From Shinella curvata (GTDB taxonomy: Bacteria > Pseudomonadota > Alphaproteobacteria > Rhizobiales > Rhizobiaceae), in the NCBI RefSeq assembly GCF_022899935.1, contig NZ_JALJCJ010000007.1:186001-250000 (forward strand): a DNA stretch of 64,000 nt, in the 5' to 3' direction. The notes under the pieces are model-generated. The model saw nothing but the letters and a program-made list of their open reading frames with translations, searched no databases and was not told the DNA's origin. Each line of letters starts with the position of its first letter. Position 1 is the first letter of the stretch. Made by a program: the position numbers and the translations under genes. Positions 45,203 to 54,321 of the stretch are shown one piece after another.

Positions 45203-47032
45203 TCAGCCCTCCAGCTCTTCCCGCAGCATTTCCAGCTCCAGCCATTCCTCTTCCATCTTCGTCAGCGAGGCGCGCAGCTTTTCCATCTCTGCAGCGAGCT
45301 TGTTGAAGGTGGCGGGGTCCCTGGTGAAGAGGTTGGGATCGGCCATCTTCGCCTCGCGGGCGGCGATGTCCTTTTCCGCCTTTTCCATCTCCTTCGGCAG
45401 GTTTTCGAGCGCGAACTTCTGCTTGTAGGAGAGCTTGCCCTTGGCCTTGCTTTCGGAGGATGCGGCGGCAGGCGCGGCTTCCGCCGCCTTGGCCTTCTCG
45501 GCCTTTTCCACCTTGCGCCTTTCCTCGATCGCCCCGCGACGCTGGGCCATCATGTCGGTGTAGCCGCCGGCATATTCGATCCAGCGCCCGTCCGGATCGT
45601 CCGGATCGGCGGGTGCAATGGTCGAGGTGACGGTACGGTCGAGGAAATCACGGTCATGGCTGACGAGCAGCACCGTGCCGGCAAAACCGGCGACGATTTC
45701 CTGCAAGAGGTCCAGCGTCTCGATGTCGAGGTCGTTGGTCGGCTCGTCGAGGATCAGCAGGTTCGTCGGCCGGGACAGAATGCGGGCCAGCATCAGCCGT
45801 GCGCGCTCGCCGCCGGAGAGGTTGCGGATCGGTGTGCGTGCCTGTTCCGGCTGGAAGAGGAATTCCTTCATATAGCCGGTGACATGGCGCTGCTCGCCGT
45901 TGACCAGCAGGTTTTCGCCACGCCCGTCGGTGAGGTAATGGGCGAGCGTATCGTCGAGGTTCAGGTCCTCGCGGCGCTGGTCGAGCGTGGCGATCTCCAG
46001 ATTGGTGCCGAGCTTGACCGTGCCGCTGTCCGGTTCCAACTGGCCGGTGAGCATCTTCAAAAGCGTCGTCTTGCCGGCACCGTTCGGGCCGACGAGACCA
46101 ATGCAATCGCCGCGATGCACGCGGATCGAGAAGGGCGCGACGATGGTGCGCTCGCCGTAGCTCTTGGTGATCTTTTCCGCCTCGATGACCAGCTTGCCGG
46201 ATTCCTGCGCATCGGAGGCGCTGGCCTGCACGCTGCCCTGCGGACCCTTGTGGCCGCGATAACGCGAGCGCAGATCATGCAGCGCGCCGAGGCGGCGCAT
46301 GTTGCGCTTGCGGCGCGCCGTCACGCCGTAGCGCAGCCAGTGCTCCTCGCGCTCGATCGCCTTGCCGAGCTTGTGCTGCTCCAGCTCCTCCGCCTCCAGC
46401 ACCTCGTCGCGCCAGGCCTCGAAATGGCCAAAACCGCGGTTCAGGCGACGCGACTGGCCGCGATCGAGCCAGACGGTGGCGTTGGACACCTTTTCCAGAA
46501 AACGACGGTCGTGCGAGATCACGACAAGCGCCGAGCGGGTCGATTGCAGCTCGCCTTCCAACCATTCGATGGTCGGAAGATCCAGATGGTTGGTCGGCTC
46601 GTCGAGCAAAAGGATGTCCGGCTCCGGCGCCATGACGCGGGCGAGCGCCGCCCTGCGCGCCTCGCCGCCCGAAAGCGACTTCGGGTCTTCCGTGCCGTCA
46701 AGGCCGAGGTGCTCGAGCAGATAGGTGACGCGGTACGGGTCGTCGCTCGGGCCGAGGCCCGCTTCGGCATAGGCCGCGACCGTGTCGTAGCCGTCGAAAT
46801 CCGGGGCCTGGTGCAGGTAGCGGATGGTCGCGGAGGGATGGCGGAAGACCTCGCCCGATTGCGCCTCGGCAAGGCCGGCGGCGATCTTCATCAGCGTCGA
46901 TTTGCCCGAGCCGTTGCGGCCGACAAGCGAGATGCGGTCGCCAGGCTCCACCTGCAGGCTCGCGCCGGCAAGCAGCGGCGTGCCGCCGAAGCTCAGGAAG
47001 ATATCGTCGAGTTTGAGAATGGGCGGTGCCAA
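45203..47032 (-). CDS. uup: ABC-F ATPase, Uup type
   Basis: Soluble ABC-F protein with two ATPase domains, 609 residues and no membrane helices. Walker A sites are GRNGSGKST (38-46) and GPNGAGKTT (about 320); signatures LSGGEARRAALARV and LSGGERARLMLARIL; Walker B LLLDEPTNHLDL and LILDEPTNDLDI. The C-terminal coiled coil (last ~75 residues, after a Lys/Ala linker) is the Uup DNA- or ribosome-binding extension. The role is ribosome-associated or in replication-fork repair. It starts three bases after the thiamine pyrophosphokinase stop, so the two are co-transcribed. Confidence 0.92.
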   Translation of the reverse strand: MAPPILKLDDIFLSFGGTPLLAGASLQVEPGDRISLVGRNGSGKSTLMKIAAGLAEAQSGEVFRHPSATIRYLHQAPDFDGYDTVAAYAEAGLGPSDDPYRVTYLLEHLGLDGTEDPKSLSGGEARRAALARVMAPEPDILLLDEPTNHLDLPTIEWLEGELQSTRSALVVISHDRRFLEKVSNATVWLDRGQSRRLNRGFGHFEAWRDEVLEAEELEQHKLGKAIEREEHWLRYGVTARRKRNMRRLGALHDLRSRYRGHKGPQGSVQASASDAQESGKLVIEAEKITKSYGERTIVAPFSIRVHRGDCIGLVGPNGAGKTTLLKMLTGQLEPDSGTVKLGTNLEIATLDQRREDLNLDDTLAHYLTDGRGENLLVNGEQRHVTGYMKEFLFQPEQARTPIRNLSGGERARLMLARILSRPTNLLILDEPTNDLDIETLDLLQEIVAGFAGTVLLVSHDRDFLDRTVTSTIAPADPDDPDGRWIEYAGGYTDMMAQRRGAIEERRKVEKAEKAKAAEAAPAAASSESKAKGKLSYKQKFALENLPKEMEKAEKDIAAREAKMADPNLFTRDPATFNKLAAEMEKLRASLTKMEEEWLELEMLREELEG

Positions 47033-47035
47033 GGG

Positions 47036-47701
47036 TCAGGCTCCTGAAAGGTCATAGGGCCGGGCGATGAGGATCGCGCGGCCGGAGGCAAGCGAAAGGC
47101 GGATCGGGCCTTCGGCGACATTGGAAATGGTGCGCGAGGAGCCGAAGGGCAACGAGAAATCATGGAGCGGATAGCGCACATTGCCGATGAAGAGGCCCGA
47201 CAGCGGCGAAAGGCCGAGGATCGAAAACAGGCTGCCCTTCGGTAGGTCGATCTCCCGGCTGCCCGGCAAGACCGGCCAGGCCTCCTCCTCGCCGGAGGTG
47301 AGCTTGATCGCATAGCCGTCTTCGGCGAGCGACACCGCATGAAGCAGGTGCATCAGCGCATGGTCGCTGCGCTCGCCGCCGAGCGCGCCGACCAGAACGA
47401 TGTCCTTCGCGCCGCGTTCGGTCGCAACAGACACGGCGATCGCCCCGTCCGTCTCGTTCTTGGCGACGGGATAGGGCTGGCGCTCGACGCCGGGCCAGGC
47501 GGCGATGAGATCATCCGGCGTGGAATCGAAATCGCCGACCCAGATCTCCGGCACCACGCCAAGCGTCGCCGCATGCCGCATGCCGCCATCGGCCGCCACG
47601 AAGCGCGCACCGACAATATCGGCCCGCACCCGCGGCGTCACCGCGAGCGCGCCGCCGAGAAGGACGACGAAGGTCTGATCTGCCAAGGCCGGTATGGTCA
47701 T
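47036..47701 (-). CDS. thiamine pyrophosphokinase (thiamine diphosphokinase)
   Basis: Enzyme converting thiamine to thiamine diphosphate with ATP, 221 residues from the ATG at 47701 (MTIPALADQTFVVLLGGAL). Conserved stretches are ADGGMRHAATLGVVPEIWVGDFDST (the DGG and GDFDS motifs), YPVAKNETDGAIAVSVA and GALGGERSDHALMHLLHA. The C-terminal thiamine-binding barrel follows. The frame is open 21 codons upstream, but the extension is unlike the family. It is followed directly by uup. Confidence 0.92.
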   Translation of the reverse strand: MTIPALADQTFVVLLGGALAVTPRVRADIVGARFVAADGGMRHAATLGVVPEIWVGDFDSTPDDLIAAWPGVERQPYPVAKNETDGAIAVSVATERGAKDIVLVGALGGERSDHALMHLLHAVSLAEDGYAIKLTSGEEEAWPVLPGSREIDLPKGSLFSILGLSPLSGLFIGNVRYPLHDFSLPFGSSRTISNVAEGPIRLSLASGRAILIARPYDLSGA

Positions 47702-47764
47702 GGCTGATGCCCTTAGCGCATGTTTCCCGCAAAAGGAAAGAGTTTGGCGGCAAGCCCGTGCCAA

Positions 47765-49018
47765 TCAGGCGATGAAGCGCTCCGGCCTGTAGGGTCCGAT
47801 ATTGATCACGGTGCGTTCGCCCAGCATCTTTTCCGCCAGCACACGGCCGGTGATCGGGCCGAGCGTCATACCGTGATGAGCGTGGCCGAAGGCGAACCAG
47901 AGGCCGGAATGGCGCGGGGCTTTGCCGATGACGGGCATCATGTCGGGCGTGCAGGGGCGGCAGCCCATCCACGGCTCTTCGTCGCGGCGCTCGGCGAGCG
48001 GGAAGAACTCGCGCGCCACCTTTTCGGCGCGGCGCAGCTGCACCGGCGTCTTGCGCGTATCGCGCCGCGCGAATTCGGCACCGGTGGTGAGGCGGATGCC
48101 ACGCTGCATCGGCGCCAGGAAATAGCCGCGCTCGGCATCGAGCACCCAGTTGTTGAGCGTCGCGCCTTCTTCCGCACCATAGTGCATGTGGTAGCCGCGC
48201 TTGACGGCGAGCGGGAAATGGTAACCGAGCTTGCGTGTCACCGTGTCGGCCCAGGGGCCGAGCGCCACCACGACTTCCTTGCCTTCCAACGGGCCTTCCG
48301 GCGTCGCGATGCGCCAACCTTCGCCCTCCAGCACATGCTCGATGGTCGCCGCATCGCCCGATTTCAGCTGGCCGCCGAGCGACTGGAAATAGCCGAGATA
48401 CCGCTTCATCAGGCTCTGCGGGTCGAGGATCGACCAGGGATCGGTCCAGCGCAGACCGCCGGTCAGGTCCGCACGAATGGAGGGCTCCATCTGCGCCACT
48501 TCCGCCGTCGTCAGCTTCTGATGGTTGACGCCGAAATTGGCCGAAAGCTTTTCAGCCTCGGCATAGGCCTTGTCACGCTCCTTCTCGGAGCGGAAAACCT
48601 TCATCCAGCCATCCTTGCGGATGAGATCCTCGGCGCCGGAGGCGGCGATTAGATCGGCATGTTCGGAAATCGAGTTCTCGATAAGCGGCGCATAGAGATG
48701 CGCGATGCTCTGGTGCTGGCGGAAACCGGAATGCCACCAATAGCGGGCGAGGAACGGAATAATGCCGGGAATGGCCGAGGGGTGATAGTGCGCGTCGATC
48801 GTGTTGTTCAGCGCGTAGCGGAACAGGGCACCGAAATCGTGCGGGAAACCATAGGGGAAGACGCCCTCGCGCTGGATCAGGCCGGCATTGCCGTAGGACG
48901 TCTCTTCCGCAGCGCCGCGCCGATCGACCAGCACCACCGATTTGCCGCGCCGCGCCAGATGGATCGCGGTCGAAATGCCGATCACGCCCGCGCCGAGAAC
49001 AATGACATCCGTCTTCAT
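47765..49018 (-). CDS. D-amino acid dehydrogenase-like FAD oxidoreductase (DadA family)
   Basis: FAD-dependent DAO-fold enzyme of 417 residues, starting at 49018 (MKTDVIVLGAGVIGISTAIHLARRGKSVVLVDRRG). The GAGVIG dinucleotide motif, the RR-linked second strand and the C-terminal GCRPCTPDMMPVIGKAPRHSGLWFAFGHAHHGMTLGPITGRVLAE fit small-subunit DadA enzymes that oxidise D-amino acids to 2-oxoacids and feed the respiratory chain. No alanine racemase is adjacent. It lies 64 bases upstream of the thiamine pyrophosphokinase gene and is divergent from the MOSC gene. Confidence 0.88.
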   Translation of the reverse strand: MKTDVIVLGAGVIGISTAIHLARRGKSVVLVDRRGAAEETSYGNAGLIQREGVFPYGFPHDFGALFRYALNNTIDAHYHPSAIPGIIPFLARYWWHSGFRQHQSIAHLYAPLIENSISEHADLIAASGAEDLIRKDGWMKVFRSEKERDKAYAEAEKLSANFGVNHQKLTTAEVAQMEPSIRADLTGGLRWTDPWSILDPQSLMKRYLGYFQSLGGQLKSGDAATIEHVLEGEGWRIATPEGPLEGKEVVVALGPWADTVTRKLGYHFPLAVKRGYHMHYGAEEGATLNNWVLDAERGYFLAPMQRGIRLTTGAEFARRDTRKTPVQLRRAEKVAREFFPLAERRDEEPWMGCRPCTPDMMPVIGKAPRHSGLWFAFGHAHHGMTLGPITGRVLAEKMLGERTVINIGPYRPERFIA

Positions 49019-49177
49019 GTGCTGCCCCATACTCCACATTCACATACCCGATCCATTGCATGGGCCGAACGGCGGATGCAAGCCGCTTGCTTGCGTCAAA
49101 GCGACATCAAGGAAGAGAGGTCGACAGTCCGCAGCCGCGCAGCTAGCTTCACGCTGCCATGAACAGGGAGAAACGGC

Positions 49178-49885
49178 ATGCAGCTCGGTACGATACGCGA
49201 ACTCTGGCGGTATCCGGTCAGCTCCCTGACCGGCGAACGGCTCGACGCCACCGACCTCGACGAGACGGGCGTTGCGGGCGATCGGCAATGGGGTCTGTTC
49301 GATGCCGCTGGCACGGATGTCGCGGCCCCCGAGAGCGAACGGCGCTGGCGGCCCGTGCCGGGGCTGCGGTCGCGGATGGGGGGCGAGGGGCCGCAGGTCA
49401 GCCACGATGGCGCGGCCTGGCACGCCGTGCCGTCCGCCGAGGCAGACAGGGTTGCGTCGGAGCATCTGGACTTTCCGGTGCGCTTCCGGCGTTTTGGCGA
49501 GAGCGATGCCGCGCCGCGTTATGATCGCGGTCACCTGCACATCCTGACGACCGGGTCGCTCACCCGTCTGCAGGCGCTTCTGCCGGCAGCCGTCATCGAC
49601 ACGAGGCGCTTCCGACCGAATATCCTGGTCGAGACTGATGCGGGCGATGTGGACTTCGTCGAACAGCGCTTCATCGGAAAGTGGCTGACCGTCGGAGACG
49701 CTGTCGTCGAAATCACCGAACCCTGCACGCGCTGCGCCTTCACCGCGCTGGGGCAACCGGACATCCCCTTCGACAAGGATGTCCTGCACACCATTGCCAA
49801 ACATGGCGGCGGTGGCTTTGGCGTGCTGGCCAAGGTCGTCACGACGGGCCGGATCGCATCCGGCGACGCCGTCAGTATCGACTAG
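49178..49885 (+). CDS. MOSC domain protein
   Basis: Protein of 235 residues with the N-terminal MOSC beta-barrel (LWRYPVSSLTGERL, about 8-22) and the MOSC core (about 110-230). The core includes RFRPNILVETD, the cofactor-ligand cysteine in EPCTRCAFTALGQ (about 180-192) and a closing GDAVSID. MOSC proteins carry molybdenum cofactor and reduce N-hydroxylated compounds (YcbX/mARC) or deliver sulfur. This is the short form without the ferredoxin domain of YcbX. AGGGAGAAACGGC precedes the ATG. Confidence 0.88.
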   Translation: MQLGTIRELWRYPVSSLTGERLDATDLDETGVAGDRQWGLFDAAGTDVAAPESERRWRPVPGLRSRMGGEGPQVSHDGAAWHAVPSAEADRVASEHLDFPVRFRRFGESDAAPRYDRGHLHILTTGSLTRLQALLPAAVIDTRRFRPNILVETDAGDVDFVEQRFIGKWLTVGDAVVEITEPCTRCAFTALGQPDIPFDKDVLHTIAKHGGGGFGVLAKVVTTGRIASGDAVSID

Positions 49886-49887
49886 AC

Positions 49888-50583
49888 CTACTGACCAGCC
49901 AGCCGCAAAAGGTTCTCGATCGCAGCACGCTCGAAACCGCCGATACCCTCGGAGATATCGGCCTTGATCGCCGCGGCAACGGCATCCTCGTCACGCTTGC
50001 GCAGGGCGGCGATCGCCTCCTGATGGCGATCGACGAAATAGAGCTGCGCGACATGCTCCATGGCGATGCCGAGGAAGGGGCCGAGCTGGAGCCAGATGCT
50101 CTCCACCATCGGCATGATCACCTGCTCGGGATTGGCGGAATAGAGCGTGCGATGGAATTCCTGGTTCAGGAGCAGCGCGGCTGCATTGTCCTTGCGCGCG
50201 ATCGCCTCGTCCTGCGCCCGGTCGACCTCCTCCAGCCTGTCGATGCAGCGCTCGGTGATGTGCGGCACCGCGCGGCGGGCGGCGTGCTGCTCCAGCACGG
50301 AGCGCAGCGAGACGAGCTCGCTGAACCGGTCGGCCGTCATGCGCGGCACCATGATGCGGCGGTTGTCGAGCACCCGCAGCGCCCCTTCCGAGGACAGGCG
50401 GCGCAATGCCTCGCGCACCGGCGTGGGGCTACTCTCCATCGCTTCAGCGATGCCGCGGATGGTCAGAGATTCGCCCGGCCTGATGGAGCCGACCATGATG
50501 GCCTGTCGCAGGCGCCGATGCGCATATTCATGCGTCGTCATGCCGTCCGGTCGGTCCAGAGGTTCCAGCGCCAGATTGCCCAA
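49888..50583 (-). CDS. GntR family regulator, FCD (FadR-type) subclass
   Basis: Regulator of 231 residues. It starts at TTG 50583, preceded by GGGAGGA; a Met 14 codons later is an alternative. The winged helix-turn-helix is LTIRGIAEAMESSPTPVREALRRLSSEGALRVLDNRRIMV (about 38-78), followed by the all-helical FCD ligand domain with its metal-binding His/Asp pattern (NQEFHRTLY; HQEAIAALRKRD). It is divergent from the synthetase/oxidase pair and very probably represses it, with the palindrome near 50687 as operator. Confidence 0.92.
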   Translation of the reverse strand: MGNLALEPLDRPDGMTTHEYAHRRLRQAIMVGSIRPGESLTIRGIAEAMESSPTPVREALRRLSSEGALRVLDNRRIMVPRMTADRFSELVSLRSVLEQHAARRAVPHITERCIDRLEEVDRAQDEAIARKDNAAALLLNQEFHRTLYSANPEQVIMPMVESIWLQLGPFLGIAMEHVAQLYFVDRHQEAIAALRKRDEDAVAAAIKADISEGIGGFERAAIENLLRLAGQ

Positions 50584-50645
50584 TCCATTCCTCCCGTGAC
50601 AGGCTGTCGGTTGCTAACCTATCCTTATTGAGAGGTTCTAGCAGC

Positions 50646-50674
50646 TTGACCCGCGACAAGAAAGTGTGCATATC
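50646..50674 (+). promoter_or_regulatory. promoter of the synthetase/oxidase operon
   Basis: TTGACC (50646-50651), a 17-base spacer and CATATC (50669-50674) closely match the housekeeping consensus; transcription would start near 50681. Confidence 0.7.
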
Positions 50675-50681
50675 TTGAAAA

Positions 50682-50707
50682 TGTGATCACAAAAATAATT
50701 ATGTGAT
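50682..50707. promoter_or_regulatory. probable GntR operator
   Basis: A perfect palindrome TGTGATCACA (50682-50691) sits on the predicted transcript start, with a second half-site TGTGAT at 50702-50707. Its position suits repression by the divergent GntR protein. Confidence 0.55.
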
Positions 50708-50719
50708 AGGGAACAAATT

Positions 50720-52069
50720 ATGGCTCTGAACGAAGATTCCGAATGGCTGATCACCGCCGACGGCGTAGAGAGCATTCAAGCCGTCGTTTGCGACCTGAAC
50801 GGCATTCTGCGCGGCAAGCGCGTGCCGGTGGGACAGGCGGAAAAGGTCCTGAAGGGCGGCATCCGCATGCCGCTTTCCATCGTCGGCGTCGATGTCTGGG
50901 GTGAAGACATCGTCGGCTCCAGCCACGTTTTCGCCTCGGGCGACATGGACGGCATCTGCGCGGCGACCGGCCGGGGCGCGCTGCCCGTCAGCTGGACACT
51001 GAAGCCGTCGGCCGTCGTGCCCCTCTGGCTCTTCAAGGAGAGCGGCGAGCCCTTTCTTGCCGACCCGCGCCAGGCGCTCGCCAATATCGTCCGGCAGTAC
51101 CATGAGCTTGGCCTTCGCCCCGTCGTCGCCTCTGAAATGGAATTCTACCTGATCGACGCCGAACCCGATCATGCCCAGCCGCCGATCTCGCCCTATACCG
51201 GCAAGCGGCTGGATTCCGACGCCATCCTGTCGATCGACGAGCTCGACGATTTCGGCCAGTTCTTCTCCGACGTCTATGCGGAATGCGAGCGCCAGAACGT
51301 GCCGGCGGATTCGGCGGTCGCCGAAAACGGCATCGGTCAGTTCGAAATCAACCTCATGCATTCCGACGACCCGTTGAAGGCCGCCGACGACGCGCTGTTC
51401 TTCAAGCGCATCGTCAAGGGCATCGCACGCAAACACGGCTTCGCCGCCACCTTCATGGCGAAGCCCTACGGCATGCGCTCGGGCAGCGGCATGCACATGC
51501 ATTTCAGCCTGATCGACGAAGACGGCAACAATGTCTTCGACGACGGTACGCCTGAGGGATCCGACATCATGAAACATGCCGTCGCGGGCCTGACGCGCGG
51601 CATGGCGGAATCGACGCTGCTGTTTGCACCGCATTTCAACTCCTACCGCCGCCTGCGGCCGGATACGCATGCACCGACCTCGGTCTCCTGGGGCTACGAG
51701 AACCGCACTGCGGCCATTCGTATTCCCGGCGGCAGCAACAAGGCGCGGCGCATCGAACACCGCGTTGCCGGCGCAGACGCCAACCCCTATCTCGTCATGG
51801 CCGGCATCCTCGGCGCGGCCCTGGTCGGCATCCGCAACAAGTGGGAGCCGCCGGCACCGGTCTCGGGTCGAGCCTACCAAACGCAGCTGCCGCGCATCCC
51901 CTCGGAATGGGGCTCGGCCGTCACCGCCTTCGAGAACGGCTCGATCGTCTCGGAAATCTTCGACGCGGATCTCCGCTCCATGCTGATCGCCTGCAAGCGG
52001 CAGGAAATCGCCGGTTTCGCCGAACAGGTGACCGACTTCGAATTCAGCGCCTACCTGGAAATCGTCTGA
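50720..52069 (+). CDS. glutamine synthetase family protein, gamma-glutamylpolyamine synthetase type
   Basis: Glutamine-synthetase fold ligase of 449 residues. Catalytic landmarks are VASEMEFYLID (metal Glu), SAVAENGIGQFEINL, MAKPYGMRSGSGMHMHFSL (the HxH-type region), NSYRRLRPDTHAPTSVSWGYENRTAAIRIP and RIEHRVAGADANPYLVMA. No Tyr adenylylation loop like that of GlnA is seen. The following gene encodes a PuuB-like oxidase in immediate overlap, so the pair probably performs the glutamylation and oxidation of a polyamine or other amine (PuuA/PuuB chemistry). The exact amine is not known. Confidence 0.87.
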   Translation: MALNEDSEWLITADGVESIQAVVCDLNGILRGKRVPVGQAEKVLKGGIRMPLSIVGVDVWGEDIVGSSHVFASGDMDGICAATGRGALPVSWTLKPSAVVPLWLFKESGEPFLADPRQALANIVRQYHELGLRPVVASEMEFYLIDAEPDHAQPPISPYTGKRLDSDAILSIDELDDFGQFFSDVYAECERQNVPADSAVAENGIGQFEINLMHSDDPLKAADDALFFKRIVKGIARKHGFAATFMAKPYGMRSGSGMHMHFSLIDEDGNNVFDDGTPEGSDIMKHAVAGLTRGMAESTLLFAPHFNSYRRLRPDTHAPTSVSWGYENRTAAIRIPGGSNKARRIEHRVAGADANPYLVMAGILGAALVGIRNKWEPPAPVSGRAYQTQLPRIPSEWGSAVTAFENGSIVSEIFDADLRSMLIACKRQEIAGFAEQVTDFEFSAYLEIV

Positions 52070-53373
52070 TGGCCAACACCCGATCCTATGCCGGCAACGG
52101 CGCCTATCCCGACAGCTACTACGCTGCCTCCCGCAACATCATCCGCACGCCGAAGATGCTTGAGGGCGCGGTCACGGCCGACGTCGCCGTGCTCGGCGCC
52201 GGCTATTCCGGCCTGTCCACCGCCATCCATCTGGCGGAAAAGGGCTACAAGGTCGTGATGGTCGAGGGTGCGGGCATAGGATGGGGCGCCTCCGGCCGCA
52301 ATGGCGGACAGATCGTCAACGGCCTAAACGCCAGCCTCGACACGATCAAGCGCCGCTACGGCGACCAGGCCGGCGCCTTCGTCGGCGGCCTCGTGCAGGA
52401 AGGCGGCAAGATCATCCGCCGCATCGTCTCGCAGTACAATATCGACTGCGACATGAAGACCGGCAACATCTACGCCGCCTATACGCCCGCCCATATGAAG
52501 GACCTCGAGCACAAAAAGGCGCTGTGGAAGAGCTATGGCATGGACGACCACCAGATGCTGGACAAGGCGGCGATCCAGAAGCTGGTGAAGACCGACGCCT
52601 ATATCGGCGGCATGCTGGACACGACCGGCGGTCACATGCACCCGCTCAACCTGACGCTCGGCGAGGCCGCAGCGCTCGAAATGCTCGGCGGCGTGATCTA
52701 CGAACAGTCGCCGGTCATCCGCGTCGAACACGATGCCGAAAAGCCTGTTATCCACACGGCCAAAGGCAGCGTCACGGCCAACGCCGCGGTCATCTGCGGC
52801 AATGCCTATCTCGGTCATGTCGTGCCCAAACTCGTGTCGCGCGTCATGCCGGTCTCGACCCAGATGGTCGCCACCGAACCGCTCGGCGAGCGCGCCGATG
52901 CGCTCATCCCCTCCGACATGTGCGTCGAGGACGTCCGCTACATCCTCGATTATTTCCGCCTGTCGGCCGACAAGCGCATGATCTTCGGCGGCGGCACGGT
53001 TTACGGCGGCACCGACCCGGCGGACGTGCGCGCGAAAATCCGCCCGAACCTCGAAAAGGTCTTCCCGTCACTGAAGGGCGTGAAGATCGACTACGCCTGG
53101 AGCGGCAACTTCGCGCTGTCCTTCTCGCGCGTGCCGCAGATGGGCAAGATCGGCAAGAACACCTATTTCGCCCACGGCTACAGCGGCCACGGCGTCACCG
53201 GCTCGCATCTCTTCGGCAAAATCCTCTCGGAAGCGATCCACGGCGATCTCTCGCGCTTCAGCCAGTTCGAAAAGCTGCCCTGGATCCCCTTCCCGGGCGG
53301 GCGCATGTTCCGCGCCCAGTATTCGACCATCGGCTCCTGGTGGTACCAGTTCAAAGACGCCTTCGGTCTCTGA
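52069..53373 (+). CDS. FAD-dependent oxidase, PuuB/gamma-glutamylputrescine oxidase-like
   Basis: DAO-fold flavoprotein of 434 residues whose ATG shares a base with the upstream stop (TGATG), indicating translational coupling. The motifs are VAVLGAGYSGLSTAIHLAEKGYKVVMVEG (about 41-70), GWGASGRNGGQIVNGL with the usual FAD-contacting region, and the C-terminal FAHGYSGHGVTGSHLFGKILSEA. It would oxidise the gamma-glutamyl amine produced by its partner to an aldehyde, ammonia and peroxide. No aldehyde dehydrogenase or glutamyl hydrolase gene is adjacent, so the pathway is completed elsewhere. Confidence 0.87.
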   Translation: MANTRSYAGNGAYPDSYYAASRNIIRTPKMLEGAVTADVAVLGAGYSGLSTAIHLAEKGYKVVMVEGAGIGWGASGRNGGQIVNGLNASLDTIKRRYGDQAGAFVGGLVQEGGKIIRRIVSQYNIDCDMKTGNIYAAYTPAHMKDLEHKKALWKSYGMDDHQMLDKAAIQKLVKTDAYIGGMLDTTGGHMHPLNLTLGEAAALEMLGGVIYEQSPVIRVEHDAEKPVIHTAKGSVTANAAVICGNAYLGHVVPKLVSRVMPVSTQMVATEPLGERADALIPSDMCVEDVRYILDYFRLSADKRMIFGGGTVYGGTDPADVRAKIRPNLEKVFPSLKGVKIDYAWSGNFALSFSRVPQMGKIGKNTYFAHGYSGHGVTGSHLFGKILSEAIHGDLSRFSQFEKLPWIPFPGGRMFRAQYSTIGSWWYQFKDAFGL

Positions 53374-53391
53374 GACCGATACCTCCCAAGC

Positions 53392-53422
53392 AAAAGGCCG
53401 GCGTTTTCGCCGGCCTTTTTTG
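53392..53422. terminator. bidirectional terminator, oxidase gene / purU
   Basis: AAAAGGCCGGCG-TTTT-CGCCGGCCTTTTTT, with A and T runs on both sides of a perfect stem. Confidence 0.95.
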
Positions 53423-53436
53423 TCAGATGGCTTAAA

Positions 53437-54321
53437 TCAGCCCATGCGCTCCGAAGCGTATGAGCCCGGCGACGGCGGGAAGACGATGGTCTTGTTGCCG
53501 TTCATGAAGGTGCGGTGGTGGATATGGGCGTGTACCGCCCGCGCCAGAACCTGGCTCTCCACGTCCCGGCCGATCGACACATAATCCTCCGCCGACTGCG
53601 CATGCGTGATGCGCGCCACGTCCTGCTCGATGATCGGACCTTCATCGAGATCCTCCGTGACGTAGTGCGCCGTCGCACCAATCAGCTTCACGCCGCGCTC
53701 GAAGGCCTGCTTGTACGGGTTGGCACCCTTGAACGACGGCAGGAACGAGTGGTGGATGTTGATGATGCGGCCCGACATCTTCTTGCACACCGCATCCGAC
53801 AGAACCTGCATGTAGCGGGCAAGCACGATCAGCTCGGCGCCGGACTGTTCCACCACCTCCATCAGCCGGGCCTCGGCCTGCGGCTTGTTCTCCTTCGTCA
53901 CCTTGATGTGGTGGAAGGGGATGTCGTGGTTGACGATGACCTTCTGGTAATCGAAGTGGTTCGACACGACGCCGACGATGTCGATCGGCAGCGCGCCGAT
54001 CTTCCAGCGGTAGAGCAGGTCGTTCAGGCAATGGCCGAAGCGCGACACCATGAGCAGCACCTTCATGCGCTCGTCGCTGTCGTTGAAGCGGTGGGTCATC
54101 GCGAACTTCTTGGCGACCGGCGCAAAACCGGCCTTGATATCGTCCTCCGATACGCCTTCCTGGGAAAGGAAGGTCAGCCGCATGAAGAACAGGCCCGTCT
54201 CCAGGTCGTCGAACTGCGAACTGTCCGAGATGTAACACCCCTTTTCGGCGAGGTAGCCGGTGATCGCGGCCACAATACCGCGGGTCGATTGGCAGGATAC
54301 GGTCAGGACGTGGCTTTTCAT
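53437..54321 (-). CDS. purU: formyltetrahydrofolate deformylase
   Basis: Hydrolyses 10-formyl-THF to formate and THF, balancing one-carbon pools. It has 294 residues from the ATG at 54321 (MKSHVLTVSCQSTRGIVAAITGYLAEKG). An N-terminal ACT domain (1-80) is followed by the formyltransferase-fold catalytic domain with NIHHSFLPSFKGANPY (catalytic His), GATAHYVTEDLDEGPIIEQD (catalytic Asp) and the opening SRFGHCLNDLLYRW. In alphaproteobacteria purU is often near demethylation or folate-linked oxidase genes, and the neighbouring flavo-oxidase gene is compatible with that. Confidence 0.95.
   Translation of the reverse strand: MKSHVLTVSCQSTRGIVAAITGYLAEKGCYISDSSQFDDLETGLFFMRLTFLSQEGVSEDDIKAGFAPVAKKFAMTHRFNDSDERMKVLLMVSRFGHCLNDLLYRWKIGALPIDIVGVVSNHFDYQKVIVNHDIPFHHIKVTKENKPQAEARLMEVVEQSGAELIVLARYMQVLSDAVCKKMSGRIINIHHSFLPSFKGANPYKQAFERGVKLIGATAHYVTEDLDEGPIIEQDVARITHAQSAEDYVSIGRDVESQVLARAVHAHIHHRTFMNGNKTIVFPPSPGSYASERMG

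Noticed and set aside
45188-47047. 619-codon open frame on the + strand opposite uup
   Set aside because: Antisense shadow of uup; no domain, atypical composition, no ribosome site.
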